From contig JAHYIT010000018.1 in NCBI GenBank assembly GCA_019429205.1, forward strand, positions 1 to 56,062: a DNA stretch of 56,062 nucleotides. The letters are read 5' to 3'. This document shows, piece after piece, positions 17,722 through 26,030 of this stretch. How positions within the stretch are numbered: position 1 is the stretch's first letter; each line of letters starts with the position of its first letter. Origin of the DNA: Mariniphaga sp. (GTDB taxonomy: Bacteria; Bacteroidota; Bacteroidia; Bacteroidales; Prolixibacteraceae). The notes under the pieces are model-generated. The model was given only the letters and a program-made list of their open reading frames with translations, ran no database searches and was not told the origin of the DNA. The position numbers and the translations under genes are program-made.

Positions 17722-19062
17722 TCAAAACTCCAAAATTGCCTGGGTCGTTTCTCCCGGTTTTGAAATTATTTTCAGGCTGCCGCCGTGCAGCAGCATAATC
17801 TGCCGTGATATGCTCAGTCCGATGCCTGTACCCGATTCCCTGGTTGTAAAAAAGGGCACAAAAATTTTGTCCATCAAATCGCTGGAGATGCCCGGTCCAT
17901 TGTCGGCAACCGTAATTTGTGGCCGGCCGTTTCTGTTATTTTCGCCAGTTAAGGTTATTTTACCATCCCGACTGTCTTTCAGAGCTTCCTTTGCATTTTT
18001 CACCAGATTAATGAGCACCTGCGATATCTGCTTTTTGTCGGCCAGAACCTCTAAATCGGGTGGATTTACCTCGTGGCTGATGGTTATTTTTTCATTCCCG
18101 GCCTCCATATTGATAAGTGTGATTGTATTATCAAAAAGCTGTCCCACAATCAACATCTTTTTCTCCGGTGGAGGAATCCGGGTGAATTTTCGGTAGTTTT
18201 CCACAAAACTGATAAGCCCGGCGCCACGTTCGTTTATCACTTCAAGTCCCTTAATTGTATTGCCGATTATTTTTTCAGAAGGCATTGTGCCATCATTATT
18301 TTTGTAATAACCGAGAATGGTTTCCGAAAGCGAAGTGATGGGCGCCACGGAGTTCATAATTTCGTGGGTCAGCACCCGGATGAGTTTTATCCAGCTCTCC
18401 AGCTCTTTTGTTTCCAGTTCGCTTTTGATATCCTGAACAGCCACCAGATGTAAATTTTCGCCGGACGTTTTAAACAGGGTCGATTTTAACGACAACTGTC
18501 TCATCCCTTTTTTACCACTAAAACTCACCATTTTCCTGTTGCCGGGTTGCAGGTCCTTAAAGGCTGCAAACAAGTTTTTATCCACGCGCATCAACTGGTT
18601 TATGTGCGTTAATGGTTCGTAATCCAACAAGTTCCGGGCTGCACTGTTTGATAAAAAAATATTCCCTTTTTCGTTGTAAACAATTATTCCCACTGAAACA
18701 TGCTCAAGGATGGTCTTAAAATATTGCTCCTGTTCCTGTAGTTCGAATTTGACGCTTTTTATTTGTTCATTCATCCGGTTCAAGCTGGAATTCAGGTCAT
18801 TCAGCGATTTGGTTGCGGTGGTTTCAGGAAAACGCAACGTGGAATCGTCGTTTTGAATGGCATCGAAAAAGAAAGCGATTTGTCTGTTGGTGCGGTTCAG
18901 AAAGTGAATGAGTTCTGCAATCTGAATCACAAAAACAATGGCCACAAATATCCCCGGCACCAATGATTGTTGCTCAAAAAACAACCAGGCCAGCAGCAAA
19001 GCAGAACCTGCCAGCAGGCAGCATTTAATGATTATATTCCGGTACAGATTTTTACTGGCCAT
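17722..19062 (-). CDS. sensor histidine kinase (PAS, HATPase_c)
   Basis: A 446-residue membrane histidine kinase. Two transmembrane helices fall within the first 58 residues with hardly any periplasmic loop, suggesting it senses an intramembrane or cytoplasmic cue. A PAS-like domain occupies about 110-215. The H-box LTHEIMNSVAPI places the phospho-histidine at H233. The N-box LVNLVKNAKEAL, the G1 box VADNGPGIS and GTGIGLSISRQ complete the ATPase. It phosphorylates the NtrC-type regulator encoded 3 bases upstream. Position beside the HlyD/FtsX array suggests control of envelope efflux. The conserved sequence around the histidine is that of NtrB/AtoS-like kinases. Confidence 0.93.
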   Translation of the reverse strand: MASKNLYRNIIIKCCLLAGSALLLAWLFFEQQSLVPGIFVAIVFVIQIAELIHFLNRTNRQIAFFFDAIQNDDSTLRFPETTATKSLNDLNSSLNRMNEQIKSVKFELQEQEQYFKTILEHVSVGIIVYNEKGNIFLSNSAARNLLDYEPLTHINQLMRVDKNLFAAFKDLQPGNRKMVSFSGKKGMRQLSLKSTLFKTSGENLHLVAVQDIKSELETKELESWIKLIRVLTHEIMNSVAPITSLSETILGYYKNNDGTMPSEKIIGNTIKGLEVINERGAGLISFVENYRKFTRIPPPEKKMLIVGQLFDNTITLINMEAGNEKITISHEVNPPDLEVLADKKQISQVLINLVKNAKEALKDSRDGKITLTGENNRNGRPQITVADNGPGISSDLMDKIFVPFFTTRESGTGIGLSISRQIMLLHGGSLKIISKPGETTQAILEF

Positions 19063-19065
19063 TTT

Positions 19066-20433
19066 TTACAGGTTATACTTTTTCATTTTGTTGTAAAGCG
19101 TTTGCCTGGAAATTCCAAGATGAACAGCCGCTGCAGACAGGTTTTGACCGCTTTTCTGCAAAATGCGCACAATCATTTTTCGTTCCATATCTTCGATGGT
19201 TCCGTCAAAGGCATCACTTGTGCCTGCTGCCGTCGGATTGAAATTAAAATCTTCGGATGTAAGTTCTTTTTTGTCTGAAAGAATAACAGCCTTTTCGATG
19301 GTATGCTGCAACTCCCGCACATTTCCCGGCCATCTGTAATTTTTGAGTTTATCCATTCCCGCTTCATTAATTTCCATGCACTGTTTCCGGTACTTCCCAC
19401 AATATTTTTTCAGAAAAAAATCAGCCAAAGCAACAATGTCTTCCTTGCGTTCGCGCAATGGCGGAATGTCAATGTGAATGGTATTGATACGGTAAAGCAA
19501 ATCTTCACGGAACGAACCATCGGCTACCATTTCACCAAGGTTGCGGTTGGTTGCACAAACCAGCCTTACATTTACTGATACGGATTTGTTGCTGCCAACC
19601 GGTGTAATACTCCGGTTTTGCATCACCGTAAGCAGTTTGGTCTGAAGGTGCAGCGGCAGGTTGCCAATTTCGTCGAGAAACAGCGTTCCACCACCTGCAT
19701 TTTCAATTTTCCCGGTTCGGTCTTCGCGGGCATCGGTAAAGGAGCCTTTTTTGTGACCAAACAGTTCACTCTCGAACAGAGTTTCGCTGATGGCGCCCAT
19801 GTCAACCGTAACCATTATTTCGCCGGCCTTTTTGGAATGGAGATGCAGTTCGCGGGCAATCAGTTCCTTTCCCGTGCCGTTCTCTCCGGTTATCAGCACA
19901 TTGGCATCGGTTTTTGCAACCCTGCGCACAAGGTTCAGTACATGCAGCATTTGGGGGGACTGCGCTACAATCAAATTACCGCCTCTGTTGATTTCGCTTT
20001 TCAGGACGTTTTCCTTCCGTTTCAGCTCTTTAATCTCTTTTTTCGATTGCTGAAGCTGGAAAACATTGCGAAGTGTAGTCCTCAGTTTTTCATTGTCCCA
20101 GGGTTTCTGGATAAAATCGGCAGCCCCCTGTTTCAGCGCTTTCACAGCAAGTTCCACATCGCCGTAAGCAGTGAATAGTACCACTTCCACATCGGGCCGC
20201 ATTTCCCTGATACGCGACAACCAGTATAAACCTTCATTCCCGGTATTGACACCGGAAGAAAAATTCATATCGAGCAGCACCAAATCGTATTTGCCGGTTT
20301 CCAGAAATGCCGGAAGTTGATTGGGGCTGGCAATGGATTTTACCTCTTCAAAATCATCCTGAAGCAAAATTTCCAGCGCGCTTAAAATGCTTTTGCTGTC
20401 GTCAACTATGAGAAGTTTTCCTTTGGCAGTCAT
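19066..20433 (-). CDS. sigma-54-dependent NtrC-type response regulator
   Basis: A 455-residue activator. Residues 1-125 are a receiver domain with phospho-acceptor D55. Residues about 155-385 form the AAA+ domain, with Walker A GENGTGKE (183-190), sigma-54 contact loop GSFTDA (230-235) and Walker B LFLDEIGN (251-258). A Fis-type helix-turn-helix (LSAAAVHLGISRQTLYNKM) ends the protein. The loop deviates from canonical GAFTGA but keeps the F-T pair; such variants are common in Bacteroidota. The target is very likely the divergent HlyD/ABC array, which has a sigma-54-type promoter with twin palindromes. Confidence 0.95.
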   Translation of the reverse strand: MTAKGKLLIVDDSKSILSALEILLQDDFEEVKSIASPNQLPAFLETGKYDLVLLDMNFSSGVNTGNEGLYWLSRIREMRPDVEVVLFTAYGDVELAVKALKQGAADFIQKPWDNEKLRTTLRNVFQLQQSKKEIKELKRKENVLKSEINRGGNLIVAQSPQMLHVLNLVRRVAKTDANVLITGENGTGKELIARELHLHSKKAGEIMVTVDMGAISETLFESELFGHKKGSFTDAREDRTGKIENAGGGTLFLDEIGNLPLHLQTKLLTVMQNRSITPVGSNKSVSVNVRLVCATNRNLGEMVADGSFREDLLYRINTIHIDIPPLRERKEDIVALADFFLKKYCGKYRKQCMEINEAGMDKLKNYRWPGNVRELQHTIEKAVILSDKKELTSEDFNFNPTAAGTSDAFDGTIEDMERKMIVRILQKSGQNLSAAAVHLGISRQTLYNKMKKYNL

Positions 20434-20582
20434 TTTTTTAATTGTATTAAACTATTCATCTGTCGACTCAAAGTCAACAGGTAAATTATACATTAATAAG
20501 CAGTGTCAATATGTCTAATTGCGATATAGCCAAAAATCCAACCTCAGGTTAAAATACTGCAAGTCAAGAAACTAAATTTGTT

Positions 20583-20772
20583 CGGAGCGAGTCCCCCTTT
20601 AATTGTATTTTATGCTATGAAAAAAAATTGACGCCAATTAAAGGGGGAACTCAAGGGGGATTGAGAAATATTTTTTTCTTCATAAGAATCCTGAATCCCC
20701 CTGAAATCCCCCTTTGGTGTAAAACATTCGTTTTCCAATTACAACATCTCAACCAAAGGGGGACTTGCTCCG
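20583..20772. repeat. nested inverted-repeat (MITE-like) element
   Basis: Outer arms of 18 bases (CGGAGCGAGTCCCCCTTT at 20583-20600 and AAAGGGGGACTTGCTCCG at 20755-20772) pair with one mismatch. Inside, CCCCCTTTAATTG (20593-20605) pairs perfectly with CAATTAAAGGGGG (20635-20647). A second G5/C5-rich pair spans about 20640-20665 and 20691-20716. The size and symmetry suggest a miniature non-autonomous element or a multi-armed hairpin repeat. No flanking target-site duplication was identified with certainty. Confidence 0.6.
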
Positions 20773-20908
20773 ATGACCTTTATGCTTTATCTCAATGAAC
20801 CGCAACCAAATACATTATTTGTTAGATGATAGGTAATCCACCAGCCGGCGGACACCAGCTCAAAATACCATTCAAAAGTAAAGGAGAATTATTTCAATTC
20901 AAACACAC

Positions 20909-20947
20909 TGTCAAAAAAATTTACACAATTTGTCAAATATTTTTACA
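20909..20947 (+). promoter_or_regulatory. twin enhancer palindromes for the NtrC-type regulator
   Basis: Two 17-bp imperfect palindromes, TGTCAAAAAAATTTACA (20909-20925) and TGTCAAATATTTTTACA (20931-20947), share the pattern TGTCAAA-n-TTTACA. Their starts are 22 bases apart, about two helical turns, so they lie on the same face of the DNA. They end 64 bases upstream of the -24 element, a normal place for activator sites of sigma-54 promoters. Function is inferred. Confidence 0.6.
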
Positions 20948-21011
20948 ATACAACATTCTCCAAACAATTCTTTAGTGATTAAAATACTGATTTACAACAG
21001 CCTGTGATTTA

Positions 21012-21027
21012 TGGCATTTTTTTGGCA
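21012..21027 (+). promoter_or_regulatory. sigma-54 (-24/-12) promoter
   Basis: TGGCATTTTTTTGGCA matches the sigma-54 consensus: GG at 21013-21014 and GC at 21025-21026 are separated by exactly 10 bases. The only clear departure in the core is G for T in the -12 TTGCA box. Expected transcription start is about 21038, giving a leader near 60 bases to the adaptor ATG. Confidence 0.75.
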
Positions 21028-21100
21028 CATTTTCCTAAAAAAACTTAGAATTTTTTGAAATTAAGATACCACCACAAAATCTGAATAACAGGCATTGATT

Positions 21101-22357
21101 ATGGGAATGGACAGAAAAATAGAGAAGAAAAAGGGCATCAGGCCAAAACATATTGTTTATGCTCTGGCAGGAATTACATTCATTTTCCTGCTGGTAAAAA
21201 TAATTTCAGGTTCGGCAGTTTCCACTCTTCGGGTTGAAAGGGACAAGCTGACCATTGATGAAGTGCTGTATGGCGATTTCGATGATTTTATCCGCACCAA
21301 CGGAACGGTTGCACCCATTTCAACCATTTATCTCGATGCTGAGGAAGGTGGCAGGGTAAAAGAACGGCTCATTGAAGAAGGCGCCATGGTAAAAAAAGGC
21401 GATGTAATACTGGTCCTGGAAAACCGGTCGTTGTACGAAAACATTATGAACAGCGAGTCGAACCTGGCACAAAAACAGAATATGTTGCGGCAAACACGCA
21501 TCAACTTCGAGTCGCAGCGGTTGCTTTCACAGCAACGGGTACTCGATTCAAAATTCGATATTATTAAAACCAGACGATATTTTGAACAGCAAAAAAAACT
21601 GTACGAGGAGGAACTGGTTTCGAAAGACGATTATCTTGAAGCAAAGGAAAACTATGAGTATGCAGTTGAACTTTATGCAATAAACCAGAAACGGGCAAAA
21701 AACGACTCTCTGATTCTTGCAACAGAAATGATACAATTGGATCAGGAACTTGTAAAAATGGAAAAAACCCTCGATTTGATTTATGAGCGGCTCGACAATC
21801 TGCATTTAAAAGCGCCGGTTGACGGCCAACTGGGAATGCTCGATGCCGAAATCGGGCAAAGCATCGGAAAAGGCGTGAGAATCGGGCAAATTAATGTGCT
21901 AACCGATTACAAGGTGGAGGCATTCATCGACGAGCATTACATCGACCGGGTGCGGCGCGATCTTTCGGCTATCATCGAAAGGCAGGGACAAATGTACCGT
22001 ATGATCGTAAAAAAAGTGTACCCCGAGGTACGAAACGGGCAGTTTAAAATAGATTTGGTTTTTGATGGTGAAAAACCGGAAAACATTCGCACCGGACAAA
22101 CCTATTACATCAACCTGCAACTGGGCCAGCCGCAAAAATCGACGCTGGTTAGCCTGGGTGGTTTCTTTAACAGCACCGGCGGACAGTGGATTTATGTGCT
22201 CGACCCGTCGGGTGATTTTGCCACCCGTCGCAGTATTCGCATCGGACGAAAAAATCCGAGGTATTACGAAGTGCTTGAAGGGCTGGAAGAAGGCGAAAAA
22301 GTGATAACTTCGGGATATGAATTATTTGGGGAGAATGACCGTCTGGTTTTGCGCTGA
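21101..22357 (+). CDS. HlyD-family periplasmic adaptor (efflux RND/ABC type)
   Basis: A 418-residue membrane-fusion protein. One N-terminal transmembrane helix (HIVYALAGITFIFLLVKI, near 19-36) anchors it. A biotinyl-lipoyl-like half-domain (GGRVKERLIEEGAMVKKGD) leads into a long alpha-helical coiled-coil hairpin (about 120-230), then the second lipoyl half (LKAPVDGQLGMLDAEIGQSI), a beta-barrel and a membrane-proximal domain. It couples an inner-membrane ABC transporter to an outer-membrane channel, as in MacA. I preferred the ATG at 21101 over an upstream TTG at 21095; 21107 is also possible. It is the first gene after the sigma-54-type promoter, and the cognate ATPase follows beyond a repeat-filled gap. 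Confidence 0.9.
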   Translation: MGMDRKIEKKKGIRPKHIVYALAGITFIFLLVKIISGSAVSTLRVERDKLTIDEVLYGDFDDFIRTNGTVAPISTIYLDAEEGGRVKERLIEEGAMVKKGDVILVLENRSLYENIMNSESNLAQKQNMLRQTRINFESQRLLSQQRVLDSKFDIIKTRRYFEQQKKLYEEELVSKDDYLEAKENYEYAVELYAINQKRAKNDSLILATEMIQLDQELVKMEKTLDLIYERLDNLHLKAPVDGQLGMLDAEIGQSIGKGVRIGQINVLTDYKVEAFIDEHYIDRVRRDLSAIIERQGQMYRMIVKKVYPEVRNGQFKIDLVFDGEKPENIRTGQTYYINLQLGQPQKSTLVSLGGFFNSTGGQWIYVLDPSGDFATRRSIRIGRKNPRYYEVLEGLEEGEKVITSGYELFGENDRLVLR

Positions 22358-22421
22358 GAGCAGAGGGCAGAGGGCAGAGGGCAGAGAGCAGGGAGTGAAG
22401 AGAAAAGAGCAGAAAGAAGCA
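22358..22421 (+). repeat. purine-rich GCAGAGG tandem repeat
   Basis: Begins directly after the adaptor stop codon. GGCAGAG-type heptamers (GCAGAGGGCAGAGG pattern) repeat about four times, then degenerate into GAGCAGGGAG and AGAGCAGAAAG. The same purine-rich vocabulary recurs at 22655-22699 and 32086-32129. It is paired further on with a pyrimidine-rich box, which suggests one interspersed repeat family. Confidence 0.65.
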
Positions 22422-22487
22422 GGTAACTAAAAAATATAGTTGAATTTAGAATATTAACCAAATAGGGTATTAAGTTGAGTATTTGGG

Positions 22488-22517
22488 CTATGCGCCTGAC
22501 TCCATGCCCTTTGCAAA
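22488..22517 (+). repeat. 30-bp box, copy 1 of 2
   Basis: A 30-base sequence starting CTATGCGCCTGACTCCATGC and ending CCTTTGCAAA. It recurs at 22793-22822 with a single mismatch (A to G at position 12). The two copies bracket the four-helix-bundle remnant. Confidence 0.8.
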
Positions 22518-22527
22518 AACAAAAGTT

Positions 22528-22663
22528 ATGGCACATTTTAGATTTATGGAATTAGACATTTGGAAAGAGTCAATTGAAAAGAGAATTGGAACAAATTTTA
22601 AATGATCTCGACTTATTAAGTAGAAAGATTACAAATTTTAGAAAGACATTGTTGAGAGCTTAG
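22528..22663 (+). pseudogene. internally deleted four-helix-bundle (IVP/Avd-like) protein
   Basis: The first 16-17 codons (MAHFRFMELDIWKESIE) match the start of the four-helix-bundle suffix family (TIGR02436), proteins linked to 23S rRNA intervening sequences and related to the DGR accessory protein Avd. The other end, in the +1 frame, reads ELEQILNDLDLLSRKITNF then RKTLLRA-stop, a typical C-terminus of the same family. Some 70 residues between them are missing and the frames do not match, so the gene is dead. It lies between two copies of a 30-bp box and its stop is inside a 21-bp direct repeat. Confidence 0.65.
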
Positions 22664-22699
22664 GGCGGAGAGCAGAGAGCTTAGGGCGGAGAGCAGAGA
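22655..22699 (+). repeat. 21-bp tandem direct repeat
   Basis: Two adjacent copies of AGAGCTTAGGGCGGAGAGC plus AG (period 21), followed by a partial third unit. They belong to the same purine-rich repeat type as 22358-22421 and overlap the stop codon of the four-helix-bundle remnant. Confidence 0.75.
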
Positions 22700-22792
22700 G
22701 GAAAGGGGAAAGAAAACAACTAAAGTGTAAAAAAAATTAAAATCAAAAAAACATATCCTGTAAGTTGTATAGAGCACTTGAATTATCTTGCT

Positions 22793-22822
22793 CTATGCGC
22801 CTGGCTCCATGCCCTTTGCAAA
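22793..22822 (+). repeat. 30-bp box, copy 2 of 2
   Basis: Second copy of the box at 22488-22517 (29 of 30 bases identical). It ends only 11 bases before the ATPase ATG at 22834, so the repeat forms that gene's immediate leader and may affect its expression. Confidence 0.8.
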
Positions 22823-22833
22823 TATTCCTTACT

Positions 22834-23529
22834 ATGATAAAAACAGAAAAACTTACAAAAGTCTTCCGCACCGAAGAGGTTGAAACTTACGCTTTGAACG
22901 AAGTTTCCATTCATGTAAAACCGGGTGAATTTGTGGCCATTATGGGCCCCTCGGGCTGCGGGAAATCCACTTTGCTGAATATTGTCGGGTTGCTCGACAA
23001 TCCCAGCGACGGGAAGTACTACTTCGTCGGTGTTGAAGTGGGCAGTTTCAGAGAACGCCATCGTACGCAAATGCGAAAAGGAAACATCGGGTTTGTGTTC
23101 CAGAGTTTTAACCTGATTGACGAGCTTACCGTTTATGAAAACGTGGAACTCCCGCTGATTTACCTGAAACTGAAAGCCCATGAGCGAAAAGAGATGGTGG
23201 AAAAAGTGCTGGAACGCATGAAAATAGGGCACCGGAGAAAACATTTCCCGCAGCAGCTTTCGGGCGGTCAGCAGCAACGTGTGGCCATTGCCCGGGCCGT
23301 GGTAGCCAACCCGAAACTGATTCTTGCCGATGAACCCACCGGAAACCTGGATTCCAAAAACGGCATTGAAGTGATGAACCTGCTTACCCAACTCAACCAG
23401 GAGGGCACCACCATCATTATGGTGACCCACTCGCTGCACGATGCCGGTTTTGCCCACCGCGTCATCAACCTGTTTGATGGTGAAGTGATTACCGAGAAAA
23501 TGAATGAACCGATGGTGGGGATATTATGA
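22834..23529 (+). CDS. ABC transporter ATP-binding protein (MacB/LolD type)
   Basis: A 231-residue ATPase of the MacB/LolD/FtsE class. Walker A is GPSGCGKST, the Q-loop lies in GFVFQSFNLIDEL, the signature is LSGGQQQR, Walker B is LILADEPTGN and the H-loop is VTHSLHD. It powers the FtsX-type permeases downstream, working as a mechanotransmission pump with the HlyD adaptor. I placed the start at ATG 22834 (MIKTEKLTKVF), because the upstream in-frame extension reads through repeat sequence. It is the only intact ATPase in the array, so it probably serves several permeases. Confidence 0.94.
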   Translation: MIKTEKLTKVFRTEEVETYALNEVSIHVKPGEFVAIMGPSGCGKSTLLNIVGLLDNPSDGKYYFVGVEVGSFRERHRTQMRKGNIGFVFQSFNLIDELTVYENVELPLIYLKLKAHERKEMVEKVLERMKIGHRRKHFPQQLSGGQQQRVAIARAVVANPKLILADEPTGNLDSKNGIEVMNLLTQLNQEGTTIIMVTHSLHDAGFAHRVINLFDGEVITEKMNEPMVGIL

Positions 23530-23544
23530 GAAAGCCTCCCCCGG

Positions 23545-23593
23545 CCCCTCTGTGAGAGGGGAGTTTTTAAACCTCAAGGTTTTCAAAACCTTG
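23545..23593. repeat. two hairpin-forming palindromes between ATPase and permease
   Basis: CCCCTCT / AGAGGGG (23545-23561, 3-base loop) is followed by CAAGGTTTTCAAAACCTTG (23575-23593, a near-perfect palindrome). Neither has a proper T-run in the plus direction. They may be intergenic repeat elements or attenuating structures in the operon mRNA. Confidence 0.55.
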
Positions 23594-23682
23594 AAGGTTT
23601 GGAGAAAGACAGATAGACGAAGTCAGGATATTACTCCAGGTTAAGCCCTGACTAAATTGGTTAACAGCGAAATAAAAATATT

Positions 23683-26001
23683 ATGAGAAAACTAAAAACC
23701 TTAATCCGAAGCCTTGTTAGAAATAAGGTAACTTCTGTAATTACCATTATTGGCTTTTCTGTCAGCATTTCCATGGCATTGGTTCTCATTGCGTTTCTTA
23801 TAAATGAATTCAGTTATGACAAATATTATCCGAATATAGAACGAATTTACCGAGTATTTATAAATGAAAATGTTACGTCTGTTCGAGAAGATTTTCGAGA
23901 AAATATTTTAGGTCAATATCCTGAAATAGAAAATGTATGCCTTTACAATAATTTTGGCACTAATCTCACTTATGAAGATAAACCCTACAGGGGAAACATG
24001 ATCGCCACCGACACGTCTTTTTTTAATATTTTTTCGATTCAATTTATAAATGGAAGCACGCAATCATCCCTAAATAATTTAAATGATGTGGTGATTACGG
24101 AAAGTTTTGCCCGAAAAATTTTTGGTGATGAAAATCCAGTTGGAAAAACTTTGGTGGCGGAATATAGAGAGCCTTTAGTTGTAAGCGGTATTATAAAAGA
24201 TTTTTCGGACAATTCAAGTATTCAGGGGGATTTTATAACTAATTCAAAGTTAAGGATCATATGGACAGGAAGCACGGATGTCCAGGGAAACAATATTGCT
24301 TTTTTCAGAATGTTTATCCTGGTTAAAGATGCAGAAAAGACTGATCATTTGCAGGAAATACTGAGGCGGGATCTAACCGCGTTGTCTGCAACCGGATACA
24401 TGTGCACAACGGTTAGTTCAATCAACCTCATCCCTTTTGCAAAATCATATTTTATGCAGGGAATTGACAGGAGTATGACGAAACATGCCAACCTAAAATT
24501 AATACAGTTGCTTTCGATCATCAGTATTATAATTATACTACTGGCTGTGTTTAATTATATTAACCTTTCTACTGCAACACATTCAGATCGGTTACGTGAG
24601 ATAGGAATTAAAAAAACAATTGGCGCTGAAAGGTGGCAAATCTTTTCACAATTTATTTCAGAATCATTTTTTATTTGTTTTATCTCCTTTATGCTGGCCA
24701 TGTTCTTGGCATATCTCTGGGCACCATTCTTTGAGAAGTTTCTTGGGAGCCAGATTAATATAAATACTTTATTTCGTCCCGTTTGGATTGGTTGGCTTAT
24801 TATTGGTGTTTTTATGATTTCTGTTGTTTCCGGATTTTATCCCGCTCTTTCTATTTCAAAGCTCAAGCCACTTTCAATTCTTAGAAAAAAAGAGGTGACG
24901 AAACAAGGTTCTTTGGGGTTCAGGGCTGTCCTGAATATTCTGCAATATACAGTTTCTGTTTCATTGATTATAACATTGATTGTTTTGTCACGGCAGATTG
25001 AATATGTTAGGACAAAGGATTTCGGGTTCGATGCCGATCAATTGTTAAGGGTTGATGTTCATTGGAGCCTCAACAGTAAAGCAGATGTTATAAGAGAGAA
25101 ACTTTTGAATTACCCATCTGTTAAAAATGTATGTTTTTCACACGGTTCACCGGGAAGTATTTATTCATCATCTTCATGGGATGCTTTAGGAGAAGAAGAT
25201 GCTATAATAAACCAACTTTCAACAGACACAGCTTTTTTTAAAGTTTTTCAGATTCCTTTGATTCAAGGTCGCAAACCCTTGTCTTCAGATTTTAATAATG
25301 TATGTTATATTAACGAAACTGCTTATAAAAAGACGGGGTGGACTTCATTTGAAGGAAAAAAATTCCATGGGACGGAAATTATTGGGATTGTCAAGGATTT
25401 TAATTTTGCTAACCTATATAATCCAATTACTCCGCTCGTCATTCCTATATCATCTGATATGGGCATTTCACATGTGACATTGAGGATTAGTCCAGAAAAC
25501 ATACCACAAATAATGGCGGCATTACAAGCGGTTTGGAGTGAAGTGTGTGCAGGGCATGCATTGAATTACCAGTTTTACGATCAATGGCTGGATTCAATGT
25601 ATAAAAAAGAAGAAAGGTTAACTTCATCCATCCGTTTGTTCGCGGTTCTTGCAATTATGATTTCATGTCTGGGTATCTTGGGTCTTGCAGAATTTTCCAT
25701 CAAAAAAAGGATGAAAGAAATCGGCATCCGAAAAGTAAACGGCGCCAAGGTCTCCGAAATTCTTGCCATGCTCAACAAGGACTTTATAAAATGGGTGGCC
25801 ATTGCCTTTGTAATCGCCACACCCATTGCATACTACACCATGCACAAATGGCTCGAAAACTTTGCCTACAAAACCAACCTGAGCTGGTGGATTTTTGCTT
25901 TGGCTGGTTTGTTGGCTTTGGGAATTGCGCTGCTGACGGTTTCGTTTCAATCATGGAAAGCGGCTACTAAAAATCCGGTTGAAAGCCTAAGATATGAATA
26001 A
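23683..26001 (+). CDS. FtsX/MacB-type ABC permease 1
   Basis: A 772-residue permease with two tandem MacB_PCD + FtsX units. TM1 is near residues 17-42 (VTSVITIIGFSVSISMALVL), followed by a periplasmic MacB domain to about 280. TM2-4 are near 280-425. A second transmembrane segment and periplasmic domain span about 420-660, and the last three helices fall within 660-765. The C-terminus KNPVESLRYE is typical of the group. Such proteins transmit ATP hydrolysis to a periplasmic adaptor to extrude peptides, lipoproteins or toxins. It lies 153 bases after the ATPase, with which it should assemble. The substrate is unknown. Confidence 0.9.
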   Translation: MRKLKTLIRSLVRNKVTSVITIIGFSVSISMALVLIAFLINEFSYDKYYPNIERIYRVFINENVTSVREDFRENILGQYPEIENVCLYNNFGTNLTYEDKPYRGNMIATDTSFFNIFSIQFINGSTQSSLNNLNDVVITESFARKIFGDENPVGKTLVAEYREPLVVSGIIKDFSDNSSIQGDFITNSKLRIIWTGSTDVQGNNIAFFRMFILVKDAEKTDHLQEILRRDLTALSATGYMCTTVSSINLIPFAKSYFMQGIDRSMTKHANLKLIQLLSIISIIIILLAVFNYINLSTATHSDRLREIGIKKTIGAERWQIFSQFISESFFICFISFMLAMFLAYLWAPFFEKFLGSQININTLFRPVWIGWLIIGVFMISVVSGFYPALSISKLKPLSILRKKEVTKQGSLGFRAVLNILQYTVSVSLIITLIVLSRQIEYVRTKDFGFDADQLLRVDVHWSLNSKADVIREKLLNYPSVKNVCFSHGSPGSIYSSSSWDALGEEDAIINQLSTDTAFFKVFQIPLIQGRKPLSSDFNNVCYINETAYKKTGWTSFEGKKFHGTEIIGIVKDFNFANLYNPITPLVIPISSDMGISHVTLRISPENIPQIMAALQAVWSEVCAGHALNYQFYDQWLDSMYKKEERLTSSIRLFAVLAIMISCLGILGLAEFSIKKRMKEIGIRKVNGAKVSEILAMLNKDFIKWVAIAFVIATPIAYYTMHKWLENFAYKTNLSWWIFALAGLLALGIALLTVSFQSWKAATKNPVESLRYE

Positions 26002-26030
26002 GTATATCGAATTATTAAAATATAAAAACA

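Larger units (their letters stand above)
20434..21100. other. 667-base regulatory interval between RR and efflux genes
   Basis: Non-coding interval between divergent transcription units. From left to right it holds the regulator's leader, a roughly 190-bp nested palindromic element (20583-20772), twin 17-bp palindromes (20909-20947) and a sigma-54-type promoter (21012-21027). No open frame in it looks real. Confidence 0.75.

Noticed and set aside
19618-20178. 186-codon plus-strand frame opposite the NtrC-type regulator
   Set aside because: Antisense to the strongly conserved AAA+ domain; no domain or start signal.
22358-22822. CRISPR array or tRNA cluster in the repeat region
   Set aside because: Repeats are tandem purine tracts without regular unique spacers, and no cloverleaf is seen. 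They look like intergenic repeat elements.
22765-22833. Upstream extension of the ATPase gene
   Set aside because: The extra residues are read from the 30-bp repeat box; ATG 22834 matches the family start.
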